In this document: in pieces, positions 1-8,886 of the stretch
Numbering within the stretch: the stretch's first letter is position 1
Layout: each line of letters opens with the position of its first letter
Source of the DNA: Limnohabitans sp. T6-20
GTDB taxonomy: Bacteria > Pseudomonadota > Gammaproteobacteria > Burkholderiales > Burkholderiaceae_C
Assembly (NCBI RefSeq): GCF_003063505.1
Contig: NZ_NERW01000003.1
Span: 186,001-250,000 of the forward strand
Direction: 5' to 3'
Length of the DNA: 64,000 nucleotides
Position numbers and translations under genes: made by a program
The notes under the pieces: model-generated
Told to the model about the DNA's origin: nothing
Database searches by the model: none
The model's input: the letters and a program-made list of their open reading frames with translations, nothing else

Positions 1-594
1 CGACTTGCGCAGGGCATTCATGTAGTCCTCCAGCGCCGACACATCGGCTACCGGGGCGAAAAACGGGTTATTCGGGACATGGTCCCAGCTCTCAAAGCCA
101 ATCGGCACATCGCCAATCTGGGTCATGCAACCCACAAAGGTGGTGCCAAACTTTTCTTTGAGCCACTTCTTGGCCACCGCACCGGCTGCCACCATGGGCG
201 CGGTCAGGCGGGCCGACGAACGGCCACCGCCACGCGGGTCGCGCAAGCCATATTTGCGCCAGTAGGTGTAATCGGCATGGCCGGGGCGGAAAGTTTGCAG
301 GATGTCGCCGTAATCCTTGCTGCGCTGGTCGGTGTTGTTGATCAGCAGGCAAATCGGGGTGCCGGTGGTCAGGCCCTGGTACACGCCCGAGAGGATTTGT
401 ACCGCATCGGGCTCGTTGCGTTGGGTGACGAATTTGCTGGTGCCGGGGCGGCGACGGTCCAGATCGGGCTGGATGTCGGCCTCGCTCAGGGGCATGCCCG
501 GGGGGCAGCCGTCGATCACGCAGCCAATGGCCGGGCCGTGGGATTCACCAAAGTTGGTGACCGAGAAGAGATGTCCGAAGGTATTGCCGCTCAT
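1..594 (-). CDS. aroC: Chorismate synthase, N-terminal 198 codons (cut by window edge)
   Basis: Chorismate synthase removes phosphate from EPSP to make chorismate, the precursor of aromatic amino acids and folate, using reduced FMN. The protein opens with [20 protein letters not shown], the first family signature, followed by the expected [21 protein letters not shown] lies near residue 48 and [14 protein letters not shown] near residue 125. The start ATG at 594 gives the normal N-terminus of the family. The frame is open to base 1, so roughly the C-terminal half lies outside the window. The CBS-domain gene is upstream on the same strand, separated by about 170 bases that carry two REP-like hairpins. 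Confidence 0.95.
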   Translation of the reverse strand, partial: MSGNTFGHLFSVTNFGESHGPAIGCVIDGCPPGMPLSEADIQPDLDRRRPGTSKFVTQRNEPDAVQILSGVYQGLTTGTPICLLINNTDQRSKDYGDILQTFRPGHADYTYWRKYGLRDPRGGGRSSARLTAPMVAAGAVAKKWLKEKFGTTFVGCMTQIGDVPIGFESWDHVPNNPFFAPVADVSALEDYMNALRKS

Positions 595-657
595 GCTGGG
601 CATTATCCCAGAGCGGGGCGAGGATTTTGTGGGAGGCCATGATCCGATTTCGTCTTG

Positions 658-734
658 GTAGGAGGCTGCCCGTGCGGCCGAATCTTCGTGTAGCGGGCCA
701 GGTCGAACATTCGCGAGCAGGGGCTCGCTCCCAC
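658..734. repeat. REP-like hairpin pair, site 1 (B forward, A reverse)
   Basis: Two 26-bp elements of the dispersed family lie here. A B-type copy at 658-683 reads GTAGGAG then stem GGCTGC/GCGGCC, ending CGAAT. An A-type copy on the opposite strand at 709-734 has stem GCGAGC/GCTCGC and ends TCCCAC. They face each other across about 25 bases. The pair sits between the CBS gene and aroC, both on the minus strand. A shorter resemblance to the B flank (GTGGGAGGC) near 630 may be a decayed third copy. Confidence 0.8.
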
Positions 735-762
735 CAAAATCGGGGGCCGGGGCCGCTGGAAC

Positions 763-1230
763 TCAGAGTTTGACGTCTTCAGCTTCTGTGGCCGAGGCAT
801 CGGGCCAGTCACGGATATAGGCTTTGAGCATCTTGTTTTCGAAGTTCTGACCATCCACCACGGCCTTGGCCACGTCATAAAAGCTGATCACGCCCATCAA
901 CACGGTGCCTTCCATGACGGGCATGTAACGCGCGTGGTGCTCCAGCATCATGCGGCGCACATCGTCGATGTCGGTTTCGCCTGTGCAGGTCAGCGGCTTG
1001 GCATCCATGGCTTCGCGCACCAAAGTTGCCCCCACTTGGCCGCCGTTTTTGACGATTTGCTGGATCACCTCACGGAAAGTGAGCATGCCCGCCAGCGCGC
1101 CCTTGGCCATGACCACCAAAGAACCCAGGTCTTTTTCAGCCATGTCGTTCATGGCGCGAGACAAAGGCTCGTCAGACTGAACAGTGAACAGGGTGCCGCC
1201 TTTGACGCGGAGGATGTCGCTGACTTTCAT
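763..1230 (-). CDS. Two-CBS-domain protein
   Basis: A 155-residue protein made almost only of a CBS pair (about residues 8-60 and 74-130). CBS pairs bind adenosyl nucleotides and act as energy or ligand sensors. The N-terminus MKVSDILRVKG and the segments LGSLVVMAKG, REAMDAKPLT and YMPVMEGTVLMGVIS are typical of small stand-alone CBS proteins in proteobacteria. AGGAG lies seven bases before the ATG at 1230 and supports this start. No partner domain is attached, so the target is unknown. The next gene downstream is aroC; the next upstream is metY in divergent orientation. Confidence 0.9.
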   Translation of the reverse strand: MKVSDILRVKGGTLFTVQSDEPLSRAMNDMAEKDLGSLVVMAKGALAGMLTFREVIQQIVKNGGQVGATLVREAMDAKPLTCTGETDIDDVRRMMLEHHARYMPVMEGTVLMGVISFYDVAKAVVDGQNFENKMLKAYIRDWPDASATEAEDVKL

Positions 1231-1344
1231 GGTGTGTCTCCTGAGGGTCGATACGGGTGAGATGGGTTGTCAATATAGCCCACAATGAACGCTGAACGGA
1301 AGGCTTGGAGCCCGCCGAACGCTTTCTTTTTTCGGAGACCCTTC

Positions 1345-2640
1345 ATGGCTGGATACAGCGATCCTGGTTTTGACACTTTGGCCCTGCATGCGGGTGCTGC
1401 CCCCGACCCGACCACCGGTGCTCGGGCTGTTCCGATCCACCTGACCACCTCCTTTGTTTTTGAATCGACCGACCAGGCGGCGGCGCTCTTCAATCTGGAG
1501 CGCCCCGGCCATGTCTACAGCCGCATCAGCAACCCGACCAACGCGGTGCTGGAGCAACGCATCTCGGCGCTCGAAGGCGGCATCGGGGCCATCGCCACGG
1601 CCAGTGGACAAGCGGCCTTGCACCTGGCCATCGCCACGCTCATGGGCGCTGGCTCGCACATCGTGGCCTCCACCGCTTTGTACGGCGGCTCACACAACCT
1701 GCTGCACTACACCCTGAGCCGCTTTGGCATCAGCACCACCTTTGTCAACCCAAGTGACCTGGACGCCTGGCGCGCCGCCGTGCAGCCCAACACCAAACTC
1801 TTTTTTGGCGAAACCGTGGGCAACCCGGGCATGGACGTGCTGGACATCGAAGCCATCAGCGCCATTGCCCACGAAGCGGGCGTGCCCTTGCTGGTCGACT
1901 CGACGCTCACCTCGCCTTGGCTGATCAAGCCCTTCGACCACGGAGCCGATCTGGTTTACCACTCGGCCACCAAATTTCTGGCGGGCCACGGCACGGTGGT
2001 GGGCGGATTGGTGGTCGATGGCGGCAGCTTTGACTGGGACAAATCGGGCAAATTTGCCGAACTGAGCCAGGCCTACGAAGGCTTTCACAACATGGTCTTC
2101 AGCGAAGAAAGTACCGTGGGTGCCTTCTTGCTGCGCGCCCGGCGTGAAGGCCTGCGCGACTTTGGTGCCTGCATGAGCCCGCACACCGCCTGGCTGATTT
2201 TGCAAGGCATCGAAACCCTGCCCCTGCGCATGGCCCGCCACATGGAAAACACGGCCAAGGTGGTCGAGTTTCTGGCCGCGCACCCGCTGGTCAGCCGCGT
2301 GGGCCACCCCATGCTGGAAAGCCACCCCTCGCACGCGCTGGCACAAAAGCTCTTGCCGCGCGGGGCGGGCTCGGTGTTCAGTTTCGACATCAAGGGCTCG
2401 CGCACCCAAGGGCAAAAATTCATCGAAACCCTCAAGGTCTTCAGCCATCTGGCCAACGTGGGCGACTGCCGCAGCCTGGTGATCCACCCGGCCAGCACCA
2501 CGCATTTCCGCATGAGCGACGAGGCCCTGGCCGCCAGCGGCATTGGCCCCGGCACGATCCGCTTGTCGATTGGTCTGGAAGACCCGGCCGACCTGATCGA
2601 CGACCTGAAAAAGGCCCTCAAAGCCGCAGAAAAGGCTTGA
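1345..2640 (+). CDS. metY: O-acetylhomoserine sulfhydrylase family PLP enzyme
   Basis: A 431-residue member of the Cys/Met-metabolism PLP family, of the length typical of O-acetylhomoserine aminocarboxypropyltransferase, which makes homocysteine from O-acetylhomoserine and sulfide. Visible features are the N-terminal FDTLALHAG, the cofactor-phosphate region YSRISNPTNAVLE, ALYGGSHNL, and the PLP-lysine segment YHSATKFLAGHG. The C-terminal region has GDCRSLVIHPASTTH and IRLSIGLEDPADLIDDL. The ATG at 1345 is preceded by GGAGA and removes a 20-residue non-conserved extension. Cystathionine gamma-synthase-like activity cannot be excluded from sequence alone. The acetyltransferase gene follows almost directly. 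Confidence 0.88.
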   Translation: MAGYSDPGFDTLALHAGAAPDPTTGARAVPIHLTTSFVFESTDQAAALFNLERPGHVYSRISNPTNAVLEQRISALEGGIGAIATASGQAALHLAIATLMGAGSHIVASTALYGGSHNLLHYTLSRFGISTTFVNPSDLDAWRAAVQPNTKLFFGETVGNPGMDVLDIEAISAIAHEAGVPLLVDSTLTSPWLIKPFDHGADLVYHSATKFLAGHGTVVGGLVVDGGSFDWDKSGKFAELSQAYEGFHNMVFSEESTVGAFLLRARREGLRDFGACMSPHTAWLILQGIETLPLRMARHMENTAKVVEFLAAHPLVSRVGHPMLESHPSHALAQKLLPRGAGSVFSFDIKGSRTQGQKFIETLKVFSHLANVGDCRSLVIHPASTTHFRMSDEALAASGIGPGTIRLSIGLEDPADLIDDLKKALKAAEKA

Positions 2641-2645
2641 TCCCA

Positions 2646-3065
2646 ATGCACATCCGCCCCTACCAAGCCAGCGACGAGGCCGCCGTGGTGACCTTGTGGC
2701 AAGCCTGCGACCTGACCCGACCCTGGAACGACCCGCACAAAGACATCGCCCGCAAACTGCAGGTACACCCCGAGCTGTTTTTGGTGGGTGAAGTGCAAGG
2801 CCATTTGATGGCCAGCGCCATGTTTGGCTACGAGGGGCATCGTGGCTGGGTGAATTACCTTGCAGTCTCTCCGGGTCATCAAAAACAAGGTCATGCCAAA
2901 GCCCTGATGCAGCAAGGCGAGGCCTTGTTGCTCGCCAGGGGCTGCCCCAAAATCAATCTGCAAGTGCGTGCCAGCAATGCCGCTGTGCTGGCTTTTTACC
3001 AATCTCTGGGCTATCAGGACGACCAAGTCGTCAGCATGGGCAAACGCCTGATCCCGGACCATTGA
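2646..3065 (+). CDS. GNAT acetyltransferase, YpeA-like
   Basis: A 139-residue GNAT-fold acyl-CoA N-acyltransferase. The acetyl-CoA binding motif lies in VSPGHQKQGHAKALMQQGE (near residue 82), and the C-terminal part SNAAVLAFYQSLGYQ is the usual beta6-alpha4 element. Length and motif order match the YpeA/RimI-like single-domain group; the substrate is unknown. ATG 2646 begins MHIRPYQASDE. A TTG at 2637 overlapping the metY stop would add three residues and is less likely. It is probably co-transcribed with metY and with the hydrolase 15 bases downstream. Confidence 0.85.
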   Translation: MHIRPYQASDEAAVVTLWQACDLTRPWNDPHKDIARKLQVHPELFLVGEVQGHLMASAMFGYEGHRGWVNYLAVSPGHQKQGHAKALMQQGEALLLARGCPKINLQVRASNAAVLAFYQSLGYQDDQVVSMGKRLIPDH

Positions 3066-3080
3066 ACATACCCCCACACC

Positions 3081-3899
3081 ATGCTCATTCAACTGCCCAA
3101 ACACCCGCTGTACGCCTACACCGGCGGCAAGCCCTTCAACCCCGCCCAGCCCACGGCCGTGTTCATCCATGGGGTGCTCAACGACCACAGCGTCTGGATT
3201 TTACAAACCCGTTATCTGGCCCACCACGGCTGGAATGTGCTGGCGATTGACCTGCCGGGCCACTGCAAGAGCGAAGGCACGCCACCACAAAGCGTGGAGG
3301 AAGCCGCCGACACCGTCGTCGCTCTGCTGGATGCCCTGAAGATTGAAAAAGCCGCCCTGATCGGCCACAGCTTTGGCTCCTTGATCGCGCTCGAAGCCAG
3401 CGCCCGCGACGCAGCCCAGCACCCGGGGCGCGTGAGCCACCTGGTCATGGTGGGCACGGCCTACCCCATGCGCGTGTCACCCGCGCTGCTCGACCTGTCG
3501 GTCAGCGCGCCGTTCAAGGCGATTGACATGGTCAACAGCTTTTCGCATTCCACCCTGGCGCCACCGCCTTCGGCCCTCGGCCCCGGCACCTGGTTGTATG
3601 GCGGGAGCAAAGCCCTCATGCGCCGCGTGCTGGCCAGCAACACACAGGTCAACGTGTTCCACACCGGCTTCAAGGCCTGTGACAGCTACAACGGCGCCGA
3701 GGCGGCCATGCCGCAAGTGACTTGCCCCACCTTGTTTGTGCTGGGCAACGCCGACCAGATGACGCCGCCCAAGGCCGCCCAAAGCCTGGTGGGCCTGTGC
3801 GCCAAGCCCAAGGTGGTGACTTTGCCTGCAGGCCATTCGCTCATGACCGAAGCGCCCGAGGGCGTGTTGCAGGCCCTCAAAGATTTTCTGAAACCATGA
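3081..3899 (+). CDS. Alpha/beta-hydrolase
   Basis: A 272-residue alpha/beta-hydrolase-1 family enzyme. The oxyanion-hole strand reads VFIHGVLNDHSVW (near residue 28). The nucleophile elbow is GHSFG (serine near residue 96). The acid is probably the Asp in LGNADQMTP, and the histidine is in PAGHSLMTEAP near the C-terminus, so the triad is complete. There is no signal peptide, so it should be cytosolic. The substrate cannot be told from sequence. It follows the acetyltransferase gene and is followed by a three-copy REP-like cluster. Confidence 0.88.
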   Translation: MLIQLPKHPLYAYTGGKPFNPAQPTAVFIHGVLNDHSVWILQTRYLAHHGWNVLAIDLPGHCKSEGTPPQSVEEAADTVVALLDALKIEKAALIGHSFGSLIALEASARDAAQHPGRVSHLVMVGTAYPMRVSPALLDLSVSAPFKAIDMVNSFSHSTLAPPPSALGPGTWLYGGSKALMRRVLASNTQVNVFHTGFKACDSYNGAEAAMPQVTCPTLFVLGNADQMTPPKAAQSLVGLCAKPKVVTLPAGHSLMTEAPEGVLQALKDFLKP

Positions 3900-3910
3900 G
3901 CTTGGCGAAC

Positions 3911-4035
3911 ATTCGCGAGCAGGGGCTCGCTCCCACCGAATACGCCAAGCGCCTTGCCTTCGTGGGAGGCTGCCCCTGCGGCCGAATCTCGGCATTGGCG
4001 TTGACCTCCATTCGCGCACAGGGGTGCGCTCTTAC
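3911..4035. repeat. REP-like cluster, site 2 (A reverse, B forward, variant A reverse)
   Basis: Three 26-bp elements: A-type reverse at 3911-3936, B-type forward at 3962-3987, and a variant at 4010-4035. The variant keeps the ATTCGCG left flank and the AGGG loop, but its stem is GCGCAC/GTGCGC instead of GCGAGC/GCTCGC. Both sides of two base pairs have changed together. The last element ends three bases before the P450 start codon. Confidence 0.85.
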
Positions 4036-4038
4036 AAC

Positions 4039-5370
4039 ATGAACACACTGACTTTCGACAGCATCACACCCGCCATGGAAGCAGCCAGAGCACAAGAGAT
4101 CGCTCAGTCGCTGGACCTGCGCGCCCTGCCTGCCGACTTTCTGAACAACCCTTACCCGGTCTATGCCGCACTGCGCGAGGCCGAGCCCTTCAAGCGCATG
4201 CCCGACGGCTCGTATTTCCTCACCCGCCACGCCGATCTGGTGGCGGTGTACCGCGACGCCAAGGTGTTCAGCTCCGACAAACAAGTGGAGTTCGGCCCCA
4301 AATACAACCACGCCCCGTTCAACCAGCCGCCCTACACCACAGCCGGTGGCGTGGCCCCGCTGTTCGAGCACCACACCAACAGCCTGGTCTTCAACGACCC
4401 GCCGCTGCACACACGGGTGCGTCGCCTCATCATGGGTGCCCTCACCCGCCGCGCCATCGAGGCCATGGAGCCGGGCCTGGTGCAACTGGTGGACAGCCTG
4501 TTGGACAAGATCGAAACCCGGGGCGGGGGCGACCTGATCGAAGACTTCGCCTCGGCCATTCCGGTCGAGATCATCGGCAACCTGCTGGATGTGCCACACG
4601 CCGACCGCGAACCGCTGCGTGCCTGGTCGCTGGCCATTTTGGGCGCACTGGAGCCCTCGCTCACACCCGAGCAAGAAGCACTGGGCAACCGCAGCGTGAA
4701 CGAGTTTCTGGCTTATCTGCGCGAGTTGGTGGCAAAGCGCCGTCAGCACCCGGGCGACCCGGAGCACGACGTGCTGACCCGGTTGATCCAGGGCGAAAAG
4801 GATGGCGACGTACTGAGCGAAGTCGAGCTGCTGCAAAACTGCGTGTTTTTGCTCAATGCCGGACATGAAACCACCACCAACCTGATCGGCAACGCGCTCA
4901 TCACCTTGCAAGAATGGCCCGAGCAGCGCGAGCAACTGAAGGCCGACCTGCAAAACGCCGCCAGCGGTGAAGACCGCGAGCAGGTTCTGGGGCTGGCCGT
5001 CGATGAGTTTTTGCGTTTTGAATCGTCCAACCAGCTGGGCAACCGCCGCGCCCTGCAGGCCACGCAGGTCAACGGTGTCGACCTGCCTGCAGGCGCACTG
5101 GTGACACTGTGCATTGGCGCGGCCAACCGAGACCCTGCTGTGTATGAGCACCCTGAACAACTGAACCTGCGTCGCACTGGCAACAAACACCTGGCCTTTG
5201 GCTTTGGCGTGCACCAGTGTGCAGGCCTGAGCCTGGCCCGGCTTGAAGGCCGCGTGGCCATCGGCCGGTTTTTGCAGCGCTTTCCGGACTACCAGCTCAG
5301 CCAGGCACCCGTGCGGGGTGGGCGGGCGCGGTTCCGTGGTTTTTTGAACGCCCCCTTTCGCGCTGCCTGA
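4039..5370 (+). CDS. Cytochrome P450
   Basis: A 443-residue soluble bacterial cytochrome P450. The I-helix oxygen-binding motif is NAGHETTTN (near residue 275), the K-helix EXXR is EFLR, and the heme-thiolate loop is FGFGVHQCAGLSLA with the axial Cys near residue 393. There is no N-terminal membrane anchor. The N-terminal NNPYPVYAALRE is typical of the class that takes electrons from a ferredoxin and reductase, but neither partner is encoded nearby. The ATG at 4039 is chosen over a GTG at 4024 that lies inside the REP-like element. There is no good Shine-Dalgarno, because the element reaches to three bases before the start. The substrate is unknown. Confidence 0.93.
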   Translation: MNTLTFDSITPAMEAARAQEIAQSLDLRALPADFLNNPYPVYAALREAEPFKRMPDGSYFLTRHADLVAVYRDAKVFSSDKQVEFGPKYNHAPFNQPPYTTAGGVAPLFEHHTNSLVFNDPPLHTRVRRLIMGALTRRAIEAMEPGLVQLVDSLLDKIETRGGGDLIEDFASAIPVEIIGNLLDVPHADREPLRAWSLAILGALEPSLTPEQEALGNRSVNEFLAYLRELVAKRRQHPGDPEHDVLTRLIQGEKDGDVLSEVELLQNCVFLLNAGHETTTNLIGNALITLQEWPEQREQLKADLQNAASGEDREQVLGLAVDEFLRFESSNQLGNRRALQATQVNGVDLPAGALVTLCIGAANRDPAVYEHPEQLNLRRTGNKHLAFGFGVHQCAGLSLARLEGRVAIGRFLQRFPDYQLSQAPVRGGRARFRGFLNAPFRAA

Positions 5371-5389
5371 ACAACACAAGGAGACCTTG

Positions 5390-5701
5390 ATGACCGAAGC
5401 CGTTCACCACGCCAGCTTTGCCGAGTTTTACCCGTTTTATCTGAGCGAGCACAACAACAGCACCTGCAGGCGTTTGCACTTTGCGGGCAGCACGCTGTCC
5501 TTGCTGTGCCTGGCCATGCTGGCCATCACCGGCAAACCGCAGTACTTTTTATATGGCCTGCTGTGCGGCTACGGCTGCGCCTGGGTCGGGCACTTTGTGT
5601 TCGAGAAAAACAAGCCCGCCAGCTTCAAACGCCCGCTCTACAGCTTCATGGGCGACTGGGTGATGTACCGCGACATGTGGCGCGGACGCGTGAGCTTTTA
5701 A
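5390..5701 (+). CDS. DUF962 / Mpo1-like membrane protein
   Basis: A 103-residue protein of the DUF962 (Mpo1-like) family. In yeast, Mpo1 is an Fe(II)-dependent dioxygenase of alpha-oxidation of 2-hydroxy fatty acids; the bacterial role is not established. The histidine motifs FYLSEHNNSTCRRLHFAG and VGHFVFEKNKPASF are visible, with two hydrophobic segments between them. AAGGAGA lies just before the ATG at 5390; a TTG one codon earlier is less likely. It ends three bases before the convergent yihY stop, leaving no space for a terminator between them. Confidence 0.85.
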   Translation: MTEAVHHASFAEFYPFYLSEHNNSTCRRLHFAGSTLSLLCLAMLAITGKPQYFLYGLLCGYGCAWVGHFVFEKNKPASFKRPLYSFMGDWVMYRDMWRGRVSF

Positions 5702-5704
5702 GTC

Positions 5705-6961
5705 TCAAGCCGAGGCAAGGGCATCGGGCAAGAGCTGGGCCACCGGAATTTGCTCAAGCCTGGTCTGCGCCCAAAGCGGATCGTCGCCCCCCATCCGCGA
5801 CACCAACAGCCGGTCGGCCAAGGGCCCCACAGCCACTTGCGCAGGGTCGATCAACAACACTTGGCGGGCTTGTCCTTGGCCGTTTTGCTCGGTCAGTCGG
5901 CCCACCCAATCCAGGCTTTGCAAGACTTCCAGCACTTGCCGCAGTTCGCTGGGCTCCACGCGCAACCGCACCGCCAGATCATCGGTGCTAAAACCCCGGT
6001 GCACCGACAGCTTGGCCGCATTCAGCTCGGCCAAAACCTCCAAAGCCAGCCTGAAACCCCAGCCTGCGCCATCGGGCTTGCGCCACTCCTGCCGCCCCAA
6101 CTCGGGCAAGCTGGACGCCAACACCGCGCCCAGCAACACCAGCAACCAGGTCACGTAAATCCAGACCAGCAAAATCGGCAGCGCGGCAAAAGCCCCGTAA
6201 ATCAAGGAGTAAGTAGGCACCTGTAGCAGGTAAATCGCCATCAGCTTCTTGGCCAGCTCCAGCGCTCCGGCCACCAAAAAACCGGCCGTGATGGCATGAC
6301 GCCAACGCACACGGGTGTAGGGCACATAAAAATACAAACCGCTTACACAGGCCGTCAGCAGCACGAACTCAAAGCTGTCGAGCAACCAGCGAATGGACCC
6401 CGGCAACACATCGACCACATCGCGCGAAGCCGTCACCACATAAGACGTGATGGCCAGGCTGGCCCCCAACAGCAAAGGCCCCAAAGTGATGGCCGACCAA
6501 TACAACAGCACGCGTTGGGGCAAAGGCCGCTGACGGCGCAGACGCCAGATCTGCCCCAAAGTGCGCTCGATCGTCACCATCAAAAAGACCGCCGACATCA
6601 GCACCGCCACCAAACCCACAGAGCCCAAACGACTGGCCTTGCGGGAAAACTGCGTCAGGTAACTCAACACCTGGCGGGCAATGCTCTCGGGCACCAGGCT
6701 CTCGATCAGCCAGCGCTGGATCGTGTCCTGAAACTTGCCAAACAGCGGAAACGCCGCAAACACGGCCAAACCCACGGCAAACAGCGGCACCAAAGCCAGC
6801 ACGGTGGTGAAGGTGAGCGAGCTGGCACTCACGCCCAAACGGGCATCGCGAAAGCGTTCGGCCAAAACGCCAGCCATCTGACGCCATGGAAAAACGGACA
6901 ACTCTTGCCACCAGAGCGCGGCTTGTACGCGCCAAGTGGTCTTGGACAGGGAAGATTGCAT
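5705..6961 (-). CDS. YihY/BrkB-family inner membrane protein
   Basis: A 418-residue member of the YihY/virulence factor BrkB family, once misnamed ribonuclease BN. The N-terminal half carries about six hydrophobic segments. Signature stretches are SASSLTFTTVLALVPLFAVG near residue 45, GPLLLGASLAITSY, and the motif PYTRVRWRHAITAGF. The C-terminal 130 residues are soluble and end in a winged-helix-like region (DDLAVRLRVEPSELRQVLE), as in longer members of the family. The start at 6961 (MQSSLSKTTW) matches the usual N-terminus; the longer open frame upstream runs antisense through the DUF2069 gene. The transport substrate is unknown. Confidence 0.88.
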   Translation of the reverse strand: MQSSLSKTTWRVQAALWWQELSVFPWRQMAGVLAERFRDARLGVSASSLTFTTVLALVPLFAVGLAVFAAFPLFGKFQDTIQRWLIESLVPESIARQVLSYLTQFSRKASRLGSVGLVAVLMSAVFLMVTIERTLGQIWRLRRQRPLPQRVLLYWSAITLGPLLLGASLAITSYVVTASRDVVDVLPGSIRWLLDSFEFVLLTACVSGLYFYVPYTRVRWRHAITAGFLVAGALELAKKLMAIYLLQVPTYSLIYGAFAALPILLVWIYVTWLLVLLGAVLASSLPELGRQEWRKPDGAGWGFRLALEVLAELNAAKLSVHRGFSTDDLAVRLRVEPSELRQVLEVLQSLDWVGRLTEQNGQGQARQVLLIDPAQVAVGPLADRLLVSRMGGDDPLWAQTRLEQIPVAQLLPDALASA

Positions 6962-6982
6962 GCCCGGTATGATGCCACCGCA

Positions 6983-7390
6983 ATGAACACAAACACAGAA
7001 AACACACCCGCTGGCGTCGATTTCACACGCTGGATGGCCGTGGGCAGCCTGCTCGGCCTCATCGTTTTGGGCCTGCTGTGGGAGCTTTGGCTGGCCCCCT
7101 TGCGGCCCGGCGGCTCTTTGTGGGCCATCAAGGTCTTGCCTTTGTGCATTCCGCTGGCCGGTTTGCTGAAAAACCGCATGTACACCTATCGCTGGGTCAG
7201 CATGCTGGTTTGGCTGTACTTTATAGAGGGCGTGGTGCGGGCCTGGGGCGATGCTTGGCCTGCCAACGCCCTGGCAGGGCTGCAAACCTTGCTCTGCAGC
7301 ACCTTGTTTGTGGCGTGTGCACTGCATGTACGCATCCGCTTCAAAGCCGCCAAGGCCACGGGCAACTTTGTGCCTGTGCCCCGAGACTGA
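6983..7390 (+). CDS. DUF2069 membrane protein
   Basis: A 135-residue inner membrane protein of the DUF2069 family with about four hydrophobic helices (for example MAVGSLLGLIVLGLLWELWL and VSMLVWLYFIEGVVRAW). No biochemical function is known for the family. The start ATG 6983 lies 21 bases from the divergent yihY start, so at least one of the two promoters must sit inside the other gene. The FAD oxidase begins 28 bases downstream and may be co-transcribed. Confidence 0.85.
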   Translation: MNTNTENTPAGVDFTRWMAVGSLLGLIVLGLLWELWLAPLRPGGSLWAIKVLPLCIPLAGLLKNRMYTYRWVSMLVWLYFIEGVVRAWGDAWPANALAGLQTLLCSTLFVACALHVRIRFKAAKATGNFVPVPRD

Positions 7391-7418
7391 ACACAGCTCA
7401 ACCCGGATACCCACTCAG

Positions 7419-8861
7419 ATGACGACTTCGCCCGACGCCCGCCAAGCCATGATCGCTCAGCTGCGCCAAATCTGTGGCCATGCCAACGTGATCACCCACG
7501 ACGACCCTGGCGCGGACCTCAGCCCCTGGGAGCAAGACTGGCGCAAGCGCGTCAAAGGCCGGGCACTGGTCGTGGTGCGCCCGGGCAACACCCAGGAAGT
7601 CGCCGCCGTCGTCAAGGCCTGCGCTGCGCACAACACCCCCATCGTGCCGCAAGGCGGCAACACCGGTCTGGTGGTGGGCGGCGTGCCCGATGGCTCAGGC
7701 ACCCAGATCGTGCTGAGCATGACCCGCATGAGCGCCGTGCGCGCCATCGATCCGGCCAACCTGACCATCACGGTGGAAGCCGGCTGCGTGCTGCAAAACC
7801 TGCAGGCTGCGGCCGAAAACGCCGGATTTTTGTTCCCGCTGAGCCTGGGCGCAGAAGGCAGTTGCACCATTGGCGGCAACCTGGGCACCAACGCGGGCGG
7901 CACGCAGGTGGTGCGCTACGGCAACACGCGTGAGCTTTGCCTCGGCCTGGAAGTCGTCACCGCACAAGGCGAGGTCTGGCACGGTCTGAGTGGCCTGCGC
8001 AAAGACAACACGGGCTACGACTTGCGCAACCTGATGATCGGCAGCGAAGGCACGCTGGGCATCATCACCGCTGCGACGATGAAGCTCTACCCCCTGCCCG
8101 CCGCGCAACTGACCGCCTGGGCCGCCGTGCCCACCATGGAAGCCGCGGTGCAGCTGTTGGGCCTGGCCCACCAACGCCTCGGACCGGGCCTGACGGGCTT
8201 TGAGGTCATGAACCAGTTTGCGCTGAGCCTGGTGGACAAACACTACCCCCAGCTGCGCGTGCCGCTGTGGCAAGAAACCCCCTGGTGCGTGCTGCTTGAA
8301 AACTCGGACAGTGAAAACGAAGCGCACGCCCGCAGCCAGTTTGAAGCCCTGCTCGAAGCCGCACTGGAGGCCGGTTGTGTGACCGACGCCGTGGTAGCCG
8401 AAAACCTGACGCAAGCGCGCAGCCTGTGGCACATCCGCGAAAGCATCACGCTGGCCCAGGCCACCGAAGGCCTGAACATCAAACACGACATCAGCATCCC
8501 GGTCTCACGCATCCCGGCCTTTGTGGCCGAAACCGACGCCTTGCTGGCGCGCGAAGTGCCCGGTGTGCGCATGGTGGACTTTGGCCATCTGGGCGACGGC
8601 AACCTGCACTACAACGTGCAGGCACCTGAAGGTGCCGATGGCCAGGCCTTCTTGCGCGACTTTGAAGACAAAGTGAACACCCTGGTGTTTGACCAGGTCA
8701 AACGCTTTGACGGCTCGATCAGCGCCGAACACGGCGTGGGCGAACTCAAAGTGGGCAAGTTGCCCCTCTACAAAGACCCCACGGCGCTGGCCATGATGCG
8801 GGCTGTCAAGCAGGCGCTGGACCCGCACAACCTGCTCAACCCCGGGCGCGTCCTCGCCTGA
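7419..8861 (+). CDS. FAD-linked oxidase (D-lactate/D-2-hydroxyacid dehydrogenase type)
   Basis: A 480-residue flavoprotein with an N-terminal VAO-type FAD-binding domain (FAD_binding_4, residues about 40-180) and a C-terminal FAD-oxidase_C domain. Visible features are the FAD loop [42 protein letters not shown], the metal/substrate motif [12 protein letters not shown], and the C-terminal [12 protein letters not shown]. This is the layout of D-lactate, D-2-hydroxyglutarate and glycolate oxidase subunits, oxidising a D-2-hydroxy acid and passing electrons to the quinone pool or an ETF. The substrate cannot be chosen from sequence. The ATG at 7419 removes a non-homologous extension that reads through DUF2069. 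Confidence 0.9.
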   Translation: MTTSPDARQAMIAQLRQICGHANVITHDDPGADLSPWEQDWRKRVKGRALVVVRPGNTQEVAAVVKACAAHNTPIVPQGGNTGLVVGGVPDGSGTQIVLSMTRMSAVRAIDPANLTITVEAGCVLQNLQAAAENAGFLFPLSLGAEGSCTIGGNLGTNAGGTQVVRYGNTRELCLGLEVVTAQGEVWHGLSGLRKDNTGYDLRNLMIGSEGTLGIITAATMKLYPLPAAQLTAWAAVPTMEAAVQLLGLAHQRLGPGLTGFEVMNQFALSLVDKHYPQLRVPLWQETPWCVLLENSDSENEAHARSQFEALLEAALEAGCVTDAVVAENLTQARSLWHIRESITLAQATEGLNIKHDISIPVSRIPAFVAETDALLAREVPGVRMVDFGHLGDGNLHYNVQAPEGADGQAFLRDFEDKVNTLVFDQVKRFDGSISAEHGVGELKVGKLPLYKDPTALAMMRAVKQALDPHNLLNPGRVLA

Positions 8862-8886
8862 GCCCCAACATTTAAACTTGCACCCC

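Noticed and set aside
1267..1295. A promoter for metY with TTGTCA as -35
   Set aside because: No acceptable -10 hexamer is found at 16-18 bases spacing.
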